DNA from: DASZTV01 sp036268405
Lineage (GTDB): Bacteria; Actinomycetota; Actinomycetes; JAFAQI01
Direction: 5' to 3'
Assembly: GCA_036268405.1 (NCBI GenBank)
Contig: DATAUF010000110.1
Span: forward strand, 1 to 11,867
Length of the DNA: 11,867 nucleotides
A program made the translations under genes and the position numbers. The notes beneath the pieces are model-generated. The model was not told the DNA's origin and did not search any database. It saw only the letters and a program-made list of their open reading frames with translations. Shown here piece by piece: positions 1 through 7,192 of this stretch (the first letter of the stretch is position 1; the number at the start of each line of letters is the position of its first letter).

Positions 1-109
1 GCGACTCGGGTTCGAGCGCCACACGATCGAGCTGCACCAGGTGCTCGGCGTGCGCATCGACGCCGATGGCGGCTCCGGGATGCCACTACGTCCCGACTGG
101 GGCGTCTAG
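1..109 (+). CDS. C-terminal end of a plus-strand gene (partial; unidentified, possibly GNAT-like)
   Basis: An open frame enters from the left edge (first full codon at base 2) and ends at TAG 107-109, giving about 35 residues that begin RLGFERHTIELHQVLGVRID and end PLRPDWGV. The LGFERHT stretch resembles the last strand of GNAT acetyltransferases (often 'LYxRLGFxR'), but this is too short for a family assignment. It is the only plus-strand coding evidence in the window and converges on the minus-strand array. Its last codons and stop lie inside copy 1 of a 30-bp tandem repeat, so the repeat may have arisen from this gene's 3' end. The frame is open throughout and has sensible codon use, but the start lies outside the window. 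Confidence 0.45.
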   Translation, partial: RLGFERHTIELHQVLGVRIDADGGSGMPLRPDWGV

Positions 110-169
110 AAACTCAGCGCCCCCGACTGGGGCGTCTAGAAACTCAGCGCCCGACCGGGACGTCCTAGA
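92..169. repeat. Tandem 30-bp direct repeat, two exact copies plus a degenerate third
   Basis: Bases 92-121 and 122-151 are identical 30-mers that begin CCCGACTGGGGCGTCTAGA. A third, imperfect copy (150-169) reads CCCGACCGGGACGTCCTAGA, with two substitutions and one inserted C. Copy 1 carries the stop codon (TAG 107-109) of the plus-strand gene. The CTAGA of copy 3 carries the stop (complement of CTA 165-167) of the minus-strand MMPL gene. Each copy contains a short CCC-GACY-GGG inverted repeat. The array therefore fills the whole convergent junction. It has no spacers of differing sequence and is not CRISPR. Confidence 0.9.
107..135 (-). terminator. Candidate intrinsic terminator after the MMPL gene
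   Basis: CGCCCC (118-123) and GGGGCG (129-134) form a 6-bp GC-only stem with a 5-nt loop. Read on the minus strand, about 30 nt after the MMPL stop, the hairpin is followed by a short T-containing run (GAGTTTCT). A second hairpin (88-94 pairing with 99-105, loop GACT) overlaps the stop of the opposing gene. The U-tract is weak, so this may be only one part of bidirectional termination at the convergent junction. Confidence 0.4.
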
Positions 170-2357
170 TCTCGAAGTCGGTGACGGTCAGGTCGTCGTC
201 GTAGGTGCGGTCCGGGGGCTCGATGCTCAGATGCGGCAAGAGCCTGTCGAGCCAGCGCGGCAGGTACCAGTTCGCCTTGCCGAGGGCATGCATCAATGCG
301 GGCACGAGCACCGTGCGCAGCACGAAAGCATCGAGGAAGACGGCGGCAGCGAGTCCGAGCCCGAACTCAGCGACTAGCCGCTGACCGCCGAATACGAACG
401 CGAGGAACACCGCGATCATGATGCTCGCCGCGGCGGTGATGACGCGGCCGGTCTCCGCCTGCCCGACGCGCACCGCCAGCTTGTTGTCGCCGGTGTGGAT
501 CCACTCCTCATGCATCCGGCTGACCAGAAAGACCTGATAGTCCATCGATAGACCGAACAGGATGGCGAACAGCATCACGGGGATGAACGCGTCGACCGGG
601 CCGGGCCGACCGATCGTGAACAGAGTCGCCAGGTGACCCTGTTGGAAGACGAACACGAGGACCCCGAAGCTTGCCGCGGCAGCGAAGACGTTCATCACCG
701 AAGCCACCAGTGGGATCACCAGGCTGCGGAACGCGATCATCAACAGCAGCGATGCGACCAGTACGACGACCCCGACGAACAGCGGCAGCTTGGTCGACAG
801 CACGTGAGCAAAGTCGATGAACGCACCCGTCTGACCTGCCACATACGCAAGCTGAACTGGGGAGCCAGACACCGCCCGCGGGATGACCGTGTGGCGCAGG
901 GTGTTGACCAGGTCGGTCGTAGCTTGCGCCTCCGGCGAACTCTTGGGTACGACGACGAAGACCCCTACACGGCGGTCGAATGGCGCCATCACCGGCGGGC
1001 TGACGGCGGCGACGTCGGGCTGCTGCCGGATTGCCGCCTCTAGGACGGCAAGCTGCGCCGGACCACCTGGTTCCTTGAGCTGCGCCACGATCTGCATGTT
1101 CGCGTTGAACCCGGCCCCGAAGCCATCCGACAACAGGTCATAAGCCTTCTTGGTTGTCTGGCTCGAAGGATCGTTGCCGGCATCAGTCGAGCCGAGCCGC
1201 ATCGCAAAGAACGGCGCACTGATGACCACGATCACGGCGATGGCGACCGCCGCGAGCGGCAGCCGGCGACGCTCGACCAGCTTCGCCCACTTCAGCCACC
1301 CGCCGGTCACGTGGCTGTCATCCGGCCCTTGGGTCCTCAGCCGTTCGAGCCGACGACGTCCGAGAATCCTCATCCCCATGAAGCTGAGCAGCGCCGGGGT
1401 CAGCGTCAGAGACGCGAGCATCGTCAGCGCCACAGTGATCGCAGTGCCGACCGCCACGCCGATCAGGAAGGTCACGTTGAGCAGAAGCAGACCGAGCAGG
1501 GCGATGCAGACGGTCGCACCGGCAAACATGACGGCTCGGCCTGAGGTGTTGACCGTCGCCTCGATGGACTCCTCGACCGACATTCCGTGCAACAGGTTGT
1601 TGCGATGCCGGCTGACGATGAAGAGGGCATAGTCCACCCCCACCCCAAGGCCCATGAGGATCGACAGCTGCGGGGTGAACGGTGCGACTGACAACGCGTG
1701 GGAGAGCATCGACTCGATTGAGGTCCCGACCAGAATCGCGGCGATAGCCGCGATCAGCGGCGTGACCATCCCCCGCCAGGAGCCGAACGCGAGGAACAGG
1801 ACGATCGCCGACGCGAGGACTCCGGCGATCTCGCTCGGCCCGGTCGAGACCTGCTGCAACATCTCGACCCCGCCGCCGCCGAGCTCGACCTGTAGGTACT
1901 TGCTCTGCACGGACTTCGCCGTACTGACCATGTCCTCCAGCGAGGAGCGCGGCAGGCCGTTGGCGAGCTTGTCGAACTGGACGTCGGCGAAGGCGATGGT
2001 CCCCTTGCGGCTGATCTGGCCGGCGCCCGCGCGATCGAATGGCGAGATCACTGCAACGACGTGCGGGATCTGAGCGATCCGAGCCAGCATCTGCTTCTCG
2101 ATGTGCTCGACCGAGGGGTCAGTCACCTTGCCGCGCAACGAGTGGACGACCACCTGGTCAACATCGCCCGCAGCCTGCGGGAACTCGGCCCGCAGCAGGT
2201 CGATCGCCCTCTGGGTGTCAGTGTGCGGAAGGTCGAAGCTGTTGGAGTACGTCGCGCCGACGCGGTGCGAGATCGTGACGGTGTAGACGGCCATGGCCAC
2301 CCACAGCGCGACGACGATCCACCGGTAACGCACGCACATGCGCGCGAAACCACTCAT
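165..2357 (-). CDS. MMPL/RND-family transporter (730 aa)
   Basis: Inner-membrane exporter of the MMPL branch of the RND superfamily, whose members move lipids and other hydrophobic molecules using the proton gradient. It has the duplicated layout: TM1 (about residues 12-30), a periplasmic domain (about 32-172), a TM bundle (about 175-330), a cytoplasmic linker, TM7 (about 367-387), a second periplasmic domain (about 390-520) and a final TM bundle (about 525-695). The two proton-relay signatures are intact: GVGVDYALFIVSRHR (238-252; D242, Y243) and GLSMDYQVFLVSR (602-614; D606, Y607). It is shorter than the large mycobacterial MmpL proteins, and no MmpS partner is seen. Start: ATG with GGGGAG eight bases upstream. 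It is the last gene of the array, about 100 bp after the secreted-protein gene. The substrate is unknown; a lipid product of the upstream enzymes is an inference. Confidence 0.92.
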   Translation of the reverse strand: MSGFARMCVRYRWIVVALWVAMAVYTVTISHRVGATYSNSFDLPHTDTQRAIDLLRAEFPQAAGDVDQVVVHSLRGKVTDPSVEHIEKQMLARIAQIPHVVAVISPFDRAGAGQISRKGTIAFADVQFDKLANGLPRSSLEDMVSTAKSVQSKYLQVELGGGGVEMLQQVSTGPSEIAGVLASAIVLFLAFGSWRGMVTPLIAAIAAILVGTSIESMLSHALSVAPFTPQLSILMGLGVGVDYALFIVSRHRNNLLHGMSVEESIEATVNTSGRAVMFAGATVCIALLGLLLLNVTFLIGVAVGTAITVALTMLASLTLTPALLSFMGMRILGRRRLERLRTQGPDDSHVTGGWLKWAKLVERRRLPLAAVAIAVIVVISAPFFAMRLGSTDAGNDPSSQTTKKAYDLLSDGFGAGFNANMQIVAQLKEPGGPAQLAVLEAAIRQQPDVAAVSPPVMAPFDRRVGVFVVVPKSSPEAQATTDLVNTLRHTVIPRAVSGSPVQLAYVAGQTGAFIDFAHVLSTKLPLFVGVVVLVASLLLMIAFRSLVIPLVASVMNVFAAAASFGVLVFVFQQGHLATLFTIGRPGPVDAFIPVMLFAILFGLSMDYQVFLVSRMHEEWIHTGDNKLAVRVGQAETGRVITAAASIMIAVFLAFVFGGQRLVAEFGLGLAAAVFLDAFVLRTVLVPALMHALGKANWYLPRWLDRLLPHLSIEPPDRTYDDDLTVTDFEI

Positions 2358-2365
2358 CGTTTGAT

Positions 2366-2371
2366 CTCCCC
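2366..2371 (-). promoter_or_regulatory. Ribosome-binding site of the MMPL gene
   Basis: GGGGAG on the minus strand lies 8 nt before the ATG at 2357. It supports that start over longer upstream frames. The rest of the 98-bp gap (2358-2455) shows no convincing promoter or terminator. Confidence 0.7.
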
Positions 2372-2455
2372 GAGGCGCTGATGGCGTACGCGCCCCACTC
2401 GCGGCGGCACCTCACTCATTGTCGGTGACGGCCGATCAGCCGCCGCGACCGGCCT

Positions 2456-3427
2456 CTACTTCGCGCGTGCGCTGTTCGATGAGACCTTGAGACTCGACTC
2501 GTCGACCGCCTCGAACGCGCTGCCCGGAATGGTCTTCAGCTCCGAGATCATCTTCGACGGCCAGGCGTTGCTCGCCTCACCCTGGAAGTACCAGGAGGAG
2601 CCGTTGTCAGCCAGGATCAGGCCGTAGGTCTTCATCGCCTGAAGCACGACGCGCGTGGCTTTGCTGTAGCCGGACATCGAGAAGCCCGCCTCGAGGCGAA
2701 AGCGTGCACCCATCGGCGGGTAGGTGGAGCTCGACTCGTCGCCGGCCTCGTGGCGTGCCGGCCAGATGAAGTGGGTCGAGGTGCGGTCCGCGGTGAACCG
2801 GATCGCGTGCCCGACGAAGCCGGCTTTGACCTCGCCCACTCGTAGCAGGCCCGGAAGGATCGGCAGGCCGGCTGCGTCGGCGGACGTCCAGCCCGACGGT
2901 CGTAGCTTGTTGCCCTTCAACGACCAGGTGGCGCCGGAGCCCGCGGTCCAGCCGTGCGATGTCTGCTTGGTGTTCCAGGTCTCGTAGAGCCGGCAGGTCT
3001 TTCGGTCGATGACGATCGCGTGCATGTCCCCGCCGGAGTTCCTGCCGCCTTCGATCTTCGTGTCCGAGCCGAGCGGGTATCCGACGTGGTCGCTCTCGGA
3101 GCCGTACTGGAACTTCACCTTGACCTTTGGGTGCGAGCCCGAGACGTAGGTGATCGGGATTCCGTACGGCACCGGCTGCGCGCCGTACGACGGGCCGAAG
3201 TCGGGGTGCAGGTTATTTTCACCGATGCTGCGCACCCACTGCGAGCTCCGCGGGCTGACCGGCAGATCGGCGACGGATGTGTTCCAGACGTTGTCGGCCG
3301 GGAAGGCAGTGCAGGTTGTTCCCGGCAGATGGGCCGCCGACGCAGCGCGGCTGCCGGGCGCAGCTGTAGCAACTCCGCCGGCCAGCAACGCCGGCGCCAC
3401 TAGTGACACGAGCCACCTGGATCGCAT
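2456..3427 (-). CDS. Secreted protein of unknown function (323 aa)
   Basis: The N-terminus is a Sec-type signal peptide: basic MRSR, a hydrophobic core to about residue 20, then an Ala-rich stretch with likely cleavage near ATA-AP (about 22) or after the following AASAA. The mature part has blocks that look strongly conserved: FPADNVWNT (42-50), LHPDFG (73-78), GGDMHAIVID (132-141), LRPSGWTSADAAGLPILPG (175-193), WPARHEA (222-228), YPPMGARFRL (236-245) and ADNGSSWYF (273-281). From memory, proteins with these blocks occur in actinobacteria and acidobacteria as uncharacterised secreted proteins; I know of no assigned activity. C39 and C145 are the only cysteines and could form a disulfide. The start lies 2 bp after the stop of the upstream oxygenase-like gene, which implies co-translation. 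No membrane anchor follows the signal peptide. Confidence 0.85.
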   Translation of the reverse strand: MRSRWLVSLVAPALLAGGVATAAPGSRAASAAHLPGTTCTAFPADNVWNTSVADLPVSPRSSQWVRSIGENNLHPDFGPSYGAQPVPYGIPITYVSGSHPKVKVKFQYGSESDHVGYPLGSDTKIEGGRNSGGDMHAIVIDRKTCRLYETWNTKQTSHGWTAGSGATWSLKGNKLRPSGWTSADAAGLPILPGLLRVGEVKAGFVGHAIRFTADRTSTHFIWPARHEAGDESSSTYPPMGARFRLEAGFSMSGYSKATRVVLQAMKTYGLILADNGSSWYFQGEASNAWPSKMISELKTIPGSAFEAVDESSLKVSSNSARAK

Positions 3428-3429
3428 GG

Positions 3430-4419
3430 TCAGGCGCTCGTTGAGGGGTAGCGCACGTAGGCGTCGCGCAAGATCCGCACGAAGTCGGGATCGCTGACCG
3501 GGTCGGACGGCACGTAGAGGGATTCGCCTCGCGACGCGAAGTCCGCGGTGAAGCGCCGGAGCACCTCGTCCAGATCGATGTCGTCGGCGTGGTCGTCATG
3601 GCGTCGGCGGTCGGAATCGTCGGTGAAGGCGATGCCTTTCCAGGACAGGCTGACCCGAAGCCGGTCGGTCGTGAACGCGCCGAGCTCCTTGCCCTGGTCG
3701 ACGATCGCCCAGCCGTCGCCGTCGCGGCGTACTAGCTCGGCGTCCTTGGACATGGTCACCATGCCGTCCTCGACGCGGCCGGTGGGACGCACGCGATGCC
3801 ACATGAAGTCGTTGTCGGCCACGATCGCGGTGTTGTCGATCGCGCCCTCGTGAAGGATCGACGGGCCGTCCGGCCCCTCGGGCCAGTACTCGAAGCCGCC
3901 GTCGCTGCCCTTGTAGAACCACGAGACCCCAGTGGCGACCTTCACGCGCTCTTCCTCGAAGAGCCCTGACAGGCCCATGATCGTCAGGAAGGTGATCGGG
4001 TAGGTCGAGCGGTCGAACCCGCGGAACGCCGGGATGTCCGTGTGGCCGGCACCCTGCGGGAACGGCAGCTGCCACGTCAGGTTCACGTACACCGTCGTCG
4101 GTCGGATGATCTCGGCGTCGAAAAGCTGCTTGGCGGCGCCGATGAATGCGTCGCTCTCGAGCAGCGGCTGGACGCCGTCGAGCACGTCGCCGTCGTACGC
4201 CCAGTTGCCGCGGAACACCGGCGCGACGATCATCTGTGCCGGCTCGTTCTGTCCCGACAAGGTCGCGTACTCGGCGCTGTTGGCGAAGTAGCGCTGCACC
4301 GGCCAGTACGGCGCGTGCGCGTCGATCAGCCGCCAGACGTCCTCGCGGTTGTCGACGATCCGATCCAGGGTGACCGGGGTACGCGGAAGTGGCATCACTC
4401 GGTCGAGGCTCTGCGTCAT
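3430..4419 (-). CDS. Putative Fe(II)/2-oxoglutarate-type oxygenase-like protein (329 aa)
   Basis: I do not recognise a named gene. The features fit a double-stranded beta-helix non-heme iron enzyme: an HxD motif in GAGHTDIPAFRG (H126, D128), a later histidine in DFMWHRVRPTGR (H208), and nearby arginines (R211, R215) that could bind a co-substrate carboxylate. An 82-residue gap between HxD and the distal His is typical of this fold. There is no signal peptide or membrane segment, so it is probably cytoplasmic. The ATG at 4419 has no clear ribosome-binding site; M9 is an alternative start, also without a strong site. The gene lies 33 bp after the desaturase stop and its stop is 2 bp before the secreted-protein start. 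The substrate cannot be told from the sequence. An iron-independent protein of the same fold is possible. Confidence 0.6.
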   Translation of the reverse strand: MTQSLDRVMPLPRTPVTLDRIVDNREDVWRLIDAHAPYWPVQRYFANSAEYATLSGQNEPAQMIVAPVFRGNWAYDGDVLDGVQPLLESDAFIGAAKQLFDAEIIRPTTVYVNLTWQLPFPQGAGHTDIPAFRGFDRSTYPITFLTIMGLSGLFEEERVKVATGVSWFYKGSDGGFEYWPEGPDGPSILHEGAIDNTAIVADNDFMWHRVRPTGRVEDGMVTMSKDAELVRRDGDGWAIVDQGKELGAFTTDRLRVSLSWKGIAFTDDSDRRRHDDHADDIDLDEVLRRFTADFASRGESLYVPSDPVSDPDFVRILRDAYVRYPSTSA

Positions 4420-4452
4420 CTGGTTGACGTTAGAGAGCGAACAGCAAAGGCG

Positions 4453-5571
4453 CTACAACGCCGTGGCTCGACTTGTCAGGCTCACACACGCTATAGGGGC
4501 GTGAGAGTCTGACAAGTCCGATCGAGAGGCTTGGTCGCAGACGATGACGCCTAGCTGGCGGAGGCTGCGGAAGTGGCCGGCGACCGCCGCGGACAACGTC
4601 GGGAACTCGATCAGCGGCAGCTGATGCTCGACGGCCATCGGTGCGATGAGATCGACGTGGAGTGTGCTGAACGTCGACCGGGGGGCGTGCGGGCGCAGGT
4701 GGTGCACGTGGTGGTGAGTAAGGCCACCCGTGACTCGGCGCATCCACGGAGAGGTCGTTGCGAACGCCGCCGTAGTGGTGAATGCGCGGGCCACGAAGGT
4801 CGCATCCGGCTCATCCACGAGGCCGACGTTGACGTGCCCGGCGATCAAGACAAGGGCCGCGAACAAAGACGCGACGGCCATCACTGCGGCGCCCACCACG
4901 GCTGACCTCACCGGGCCCGCGAGCCACACGTACGGCAGCAGGATCGTGACTGTCAAAGCCTTCTCTGCCGTGTAGGAGACGGCTCGCGAACGGAAGCTGC
5001 CGACGCGCGCCGTTCCGACGACACCGGTGCAGAGGTACCGCACCTGGCTCCTCACGTCGCCGACCCACGCGACCGAGTACAGAGCCGGTGCGTACAGGTG
5101 CTGGTAGCGGTGCCACGGCCGACATGGCGCCTGCGGGTGCACCCGCAGCAGCGGATGCGGGGTGGTCGACTCGTCGACGGCATAGACGCTCGACTGGCTG
5201 TGGTGCACGCGGTGCTTGACCCGGTAGTGGCCGACCCAAAGCCCCATCGGCACCGCGACCTGCGCTGCCAGGACGTTCAGCCAGCTGCGGCGCGAGAACT
5301 CGCTGTGGCCGGCGTCGTGCACGACGGACAGCAAGGCTGAGGCCAGCGTCGCTCCCAGCAGGAGGATCTGAGCGCCTAGCAGCACCGGGCCCAGCCGCAC
5401 CACCGCCAGCGCCAGCAGCTGGATGTGGACGGCACACGCGTAGGTGGCCCACCCGAGCCACGCCTCTCGTCGGACACTCGGTGTCCGAGCGGTTGCGGTG
5501 CCTCGGTGACGGTTCAGGAAGTCGATGATCTTCACATCACAGACTGTCCAGGACCACCTCACCGCCGGCAT
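4453..5571 (-). CDS. Membrane fatty acid desaturase, three-histidine-box type (372 aa)
   Basis: Integral membrane di-iron desaturase that would introduce a double bond into an acyl chain. All three histidine boxes are present: HDAGH (85-89), HRVHH (120-124) and HHVHH (287-291, in GGLTHHHVHHLRPH). Hydrophobic segments lie at about 43-82, 100-113, 205-222 and 223-247. The YQHLYAPALYSVAW block (156-169) is typical of acyl-CoA or acyl-lipid desaturases. Start choice is uncertain: the ATG at 5571 lacks a clear ribosome-binding site and sits on a palindrome; GTG codons 4 and 13 are alternatives. The last 30 or so residues look like a non-conserved tail and are coded by a long inverted repeat. The gene follows the carboxyltransferase by 60 bp and precedes the oxygenase-like gene by 33 bp. 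Regiospecificity and the electron donor are not visible; no ferredoxin or reductase gene is adjacent. Confidence 0.88.
   Translation of the reverse strand: MPAVRWSWTVCDVKIIDFLNRHRGTATARTPSVRREAWLGWATYACAVHIQLLALAVVRLGPVLLGAQILLLGATLASALLSVVHDAGHSEFSRRSWLNVLAAQVAVPMGLWVGHYRVKHRVHHSQSSVYAVDESTTPHPLLRVHPQAPCRPWHRYQHLYAPALYSVAWVGDVRSQVRYLCTGVVGTARVGSFRSRAVSYTAEKALTVTILLPYVWLAGPVRSAVVGAAVMAVASLFAALVLIAGHVNVGLVDEPDATFVARAFTTTAAFATTSPWMRRVTGGLTHHHVHHLRPHAPRSTFSTLHVDLIAPMAVEHQLPLIEFPTLSAAVAGHFRSLRQLGVIVCDQASRSDLSDSHAPIACVSLTSRATAL
4470..4518. repeat. Inverted repeat (10+5 bp arms) at the desaturase 3' end
   Basis: GACTTGTCAG (4470-4479) and CTGACAAGTC (4509-4518) are perfect 10-bp inverted arms. Inside them CTCAC (4481-4485) pairs with GTGAG (4501-4505), around a 15-nt loop that contains CTATAG. 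The element lies within the last codons of the desaturase, about 50-100 bp upstream of the oxygenase-like start. It could be an operator with a promoter for the downstream genes (TATAGC on the minus strand as a -10), or an mRNA hairpin that sets relative expression. No T-run follows it, so an intrinsic terminator is unlikely. Confidence 0.7.
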
Positions 5572-5586
5572 GAGTACAACTACTCA
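5571..5586. promoter_or_regulatory. Palindrome at the desaturase start, possible operator
   Basis: TGAGTACAACTACTCA has 6-bp inverted arms around CAAC. It overlaps the first base of the desaturase ATG and the leader just upstream. This is a typical position for a repressor site in front of a lipid-desaturation gene, or for an RNA hairpin hiding the start. No regulator gene of a matching family is nearby, so the role is unproven. Confidence 0.35.
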
Positions 5587-5631
5587 ACCGCGACCACCCG
5601 GATGCAGATGAAGGAACGCGCGGCCTCTGAC

Positions 5632-7179
5632 CTACCAGGTGTCGACCACTCGACGGCGGGCTTGTCGTGGCGGTGGTTGCCAGTTGCGGAGCAACGCAGC
5701 GACACGTTCGCGGGTGGTTGCCGGGTCGATGACATCGTCGATCTCGTCGTACGTCGCGGCCGACAACGCACTGCCTTGTTCGTACGCCGCTGCGACGAGC
5801 GAGTCGAACATCTGCTGCCGCTCGTCGTGGTCCTCGATCGCTTCGAGCTCCTTGCGCATCGCGAGCCGAACCGCGCCTTCGAGACCCATGCCGCCTACCT
5901 CGCCGGTGGGCCAAGCCAGGGTGGCAAGCGTCGTGTGGAAGTCGCCGCCGGCCATCGCCATCGCACCGAGTCCGTATCCCTTGCGAAGGATGACCATCAC
6001 CATCGGGACGGTCAGCGTCGCGCCGACCGTGAACAGTCGCGACGTATGCCGGACGAGTCCGGTCTGTTCTGCCGCCGGACCGACCATCATGCCCGGGGTG
6101 TCGCACAGCGACAGCACCGGCAGGTCGAACGCATCACACAGCTGCAAGAAGCGCGACGCCTTGTCGGCGCAGTCGCTGGTGATCGCACCGGCGAGATGCA
6201 TCGGGTTGTTCGCAACTACCCCGATCGCGCGCCCTTCGAGACGAGCGAAAGCGGTGACCATTCCGCGCGCGAACCGTGGCCGGAGCTCAAGCACCGAGCC
6301 TTCGTCGGCGAGCAGTGTGAGCGCCTTCCGCACCTCGTACGCACGCCGGCGGTTCTCCGGCACGACGTCCCGCAGCAGTGACTGCTCAGCCTCGGACCAC
6401 TTCGGAAGCTCGGGCACGAACGCGGCCAGCGCCCGTCTGGCGACGTCGACCGCGTCCGGGTCGTCGGTGGCGCTGACATCAACCGTGCCGATCTTGACGT
6501 GCATCTCCTGCGGCCCGACGTCATCGGCATCAACGACGCCGAGGCCACCTCCCTCGATCATCGCCGGGCCCGCCATGCCAATGCTCGCTTCGGGCGTCGC
6601 GATCGTCACGTCACACAACCCGAACAGGGACGCGTTGCCGGCGAAGCATCGGCCGGACGCGATGCCGATGCGGGGAACCACCCCCGACAACGCGGCGAAG
6701 CGACCGAAGGTCGGTACGTCGAGACCGCCAACCGTCCGCACGTCGACGTCACCCGGCCGGCCGCCGCCACCCTCGGCGAACAGCACCAGTGGCAGCCGCT
6801 CTCGTCGCACCACCTCAAGGAACCGGTCGGTCTTCTTGTGACCGGTCGCGCCCTGCGTGCCGGCCAGGACCATCACGTCGTAACCGACGACTGCCACCCG
6901 CCTGCCGTCGACCGTGCCTACGCCGGTGATCACACCGTCCGCGGGTGTCGAGACCAGCAGGTCGTCCAGGCCGCGGCGACCACGCTGGGCCGCGATCGCA
7001 AGGCCACCCCACTCGTGGAAGCTGCCGGAATCGAACAGGTCGTCGAGGTTCTCGCGGATCGTGCGCCGGCCGCGACCGTGGACCTTGGCAACGGCATCGG
7101 GACGCGCCGGGTCGCTCAGCAGTCGCTGCCGCTTCCGGACGTTCGCAAGCTCCGGACGGACCTGGTCCTCATCGGGCAC
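5632..7179 (-). CDS. Acyl-CoA carboxylase carboxyltransferase subunit (515 aa)
   Basis: Biotin-dependent carboxyltransferase that moves CO2 from carboxybiotin to an acyl-CoA (AccD/PccB superfamily). The N-terminal half-domain includes GTQGATGHKKTDRFLEVV (107-124), FAEGGGGRPGD (134-144), GNASLFGLCDVTIATPEASI (181-200) and AMIEGGGLGV (206-215). The C-terminal half includes ANNPMHLAGAITSDCADKA (323-341), FLQLCDAFDLPVLSLCDTPG (344-363) and RKGYGLGAMAMAGG (399-412). Glycine-rich turns in both halves form the oxyanion pockets. The sequence resembles the C-terminal part of single-chain biotin carboxylase-BCCP-carboxyltransferase proteins more than classical PccB, but it is stand-alone here. No biotin carboxylase or biotin-carrier gene is in the window, so the partner must be encoded elsewhere. 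Start: GTG, 13 bp after the methyltransferase stop, with only a weak GAG upstream, consistent with translational coupling. Confidence 0.9.
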   Translation of the reverse strand: MPDEDQVRPELANVRKRQRLLSDPARPDAVAKVHGRGRRTIRENLDDLFDSGSFHEWGGLAIAAQRGRRGLDDLLVSTPADGVITGVGTVDGRRVAVVGYDVMVLAGTQGATGHKKTDRFLEVVRRERLPLVLFAEGGGGRPGDVDVRTVGGLDVPTFGRFAALSGVVPRIGIASGRCFAGNASLFGLCDVTIATPEASIGMAGPAMIEGGGLGVVDADDVGPQEMHVKIGTVDVSATDDPDAVDVARRALAAFVPELPKWSEAEQSLLRDVVPENRRRAYEVRKALTLLADEGSVLELRPRFARGMVTAFARLEGRAIGVVANNPMHLAGAITSDCADKASRFLQLCDAFDLPVLSLCDTPGMMVGPAAEQTGLVRHTSRLFTVGATLTVPMVMVILRKGYGLGAMAMAGGDFHTTLATLAWPTGEVGGMGLEGAVRLAMRKELEAIEDHDERQQMFDSLVAAAYEQGSALSAATYDEIDDVIDPATTRERVAALLRNWQPPPRQARRRVVDTW

Positions 7180-7192
7180 GCGTCAGAGCATC

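Noticed and set aside
92..169. CRISPR-like array
   Set aside because: Copies are directly adjacent with no unique spacers and no cas genes; it is a tandem repeat at a gene junction.
2358..2455. Possible terminator or promoter between the secreted-protein and MMPL genes
   Set aside because: GC-rich partial inverted repeats occur (GGCCG/CGGCC), but there is no T-run and no convincing -35/-10 pair.
5639..6841. A 400-aa plus-strand open frame opposite the carboxyltransferase
   Set aside because: Ser/Arg/Thr-rich composition with no motif, the antisense shadow of a high-GC gene that has clear conserved motifs.
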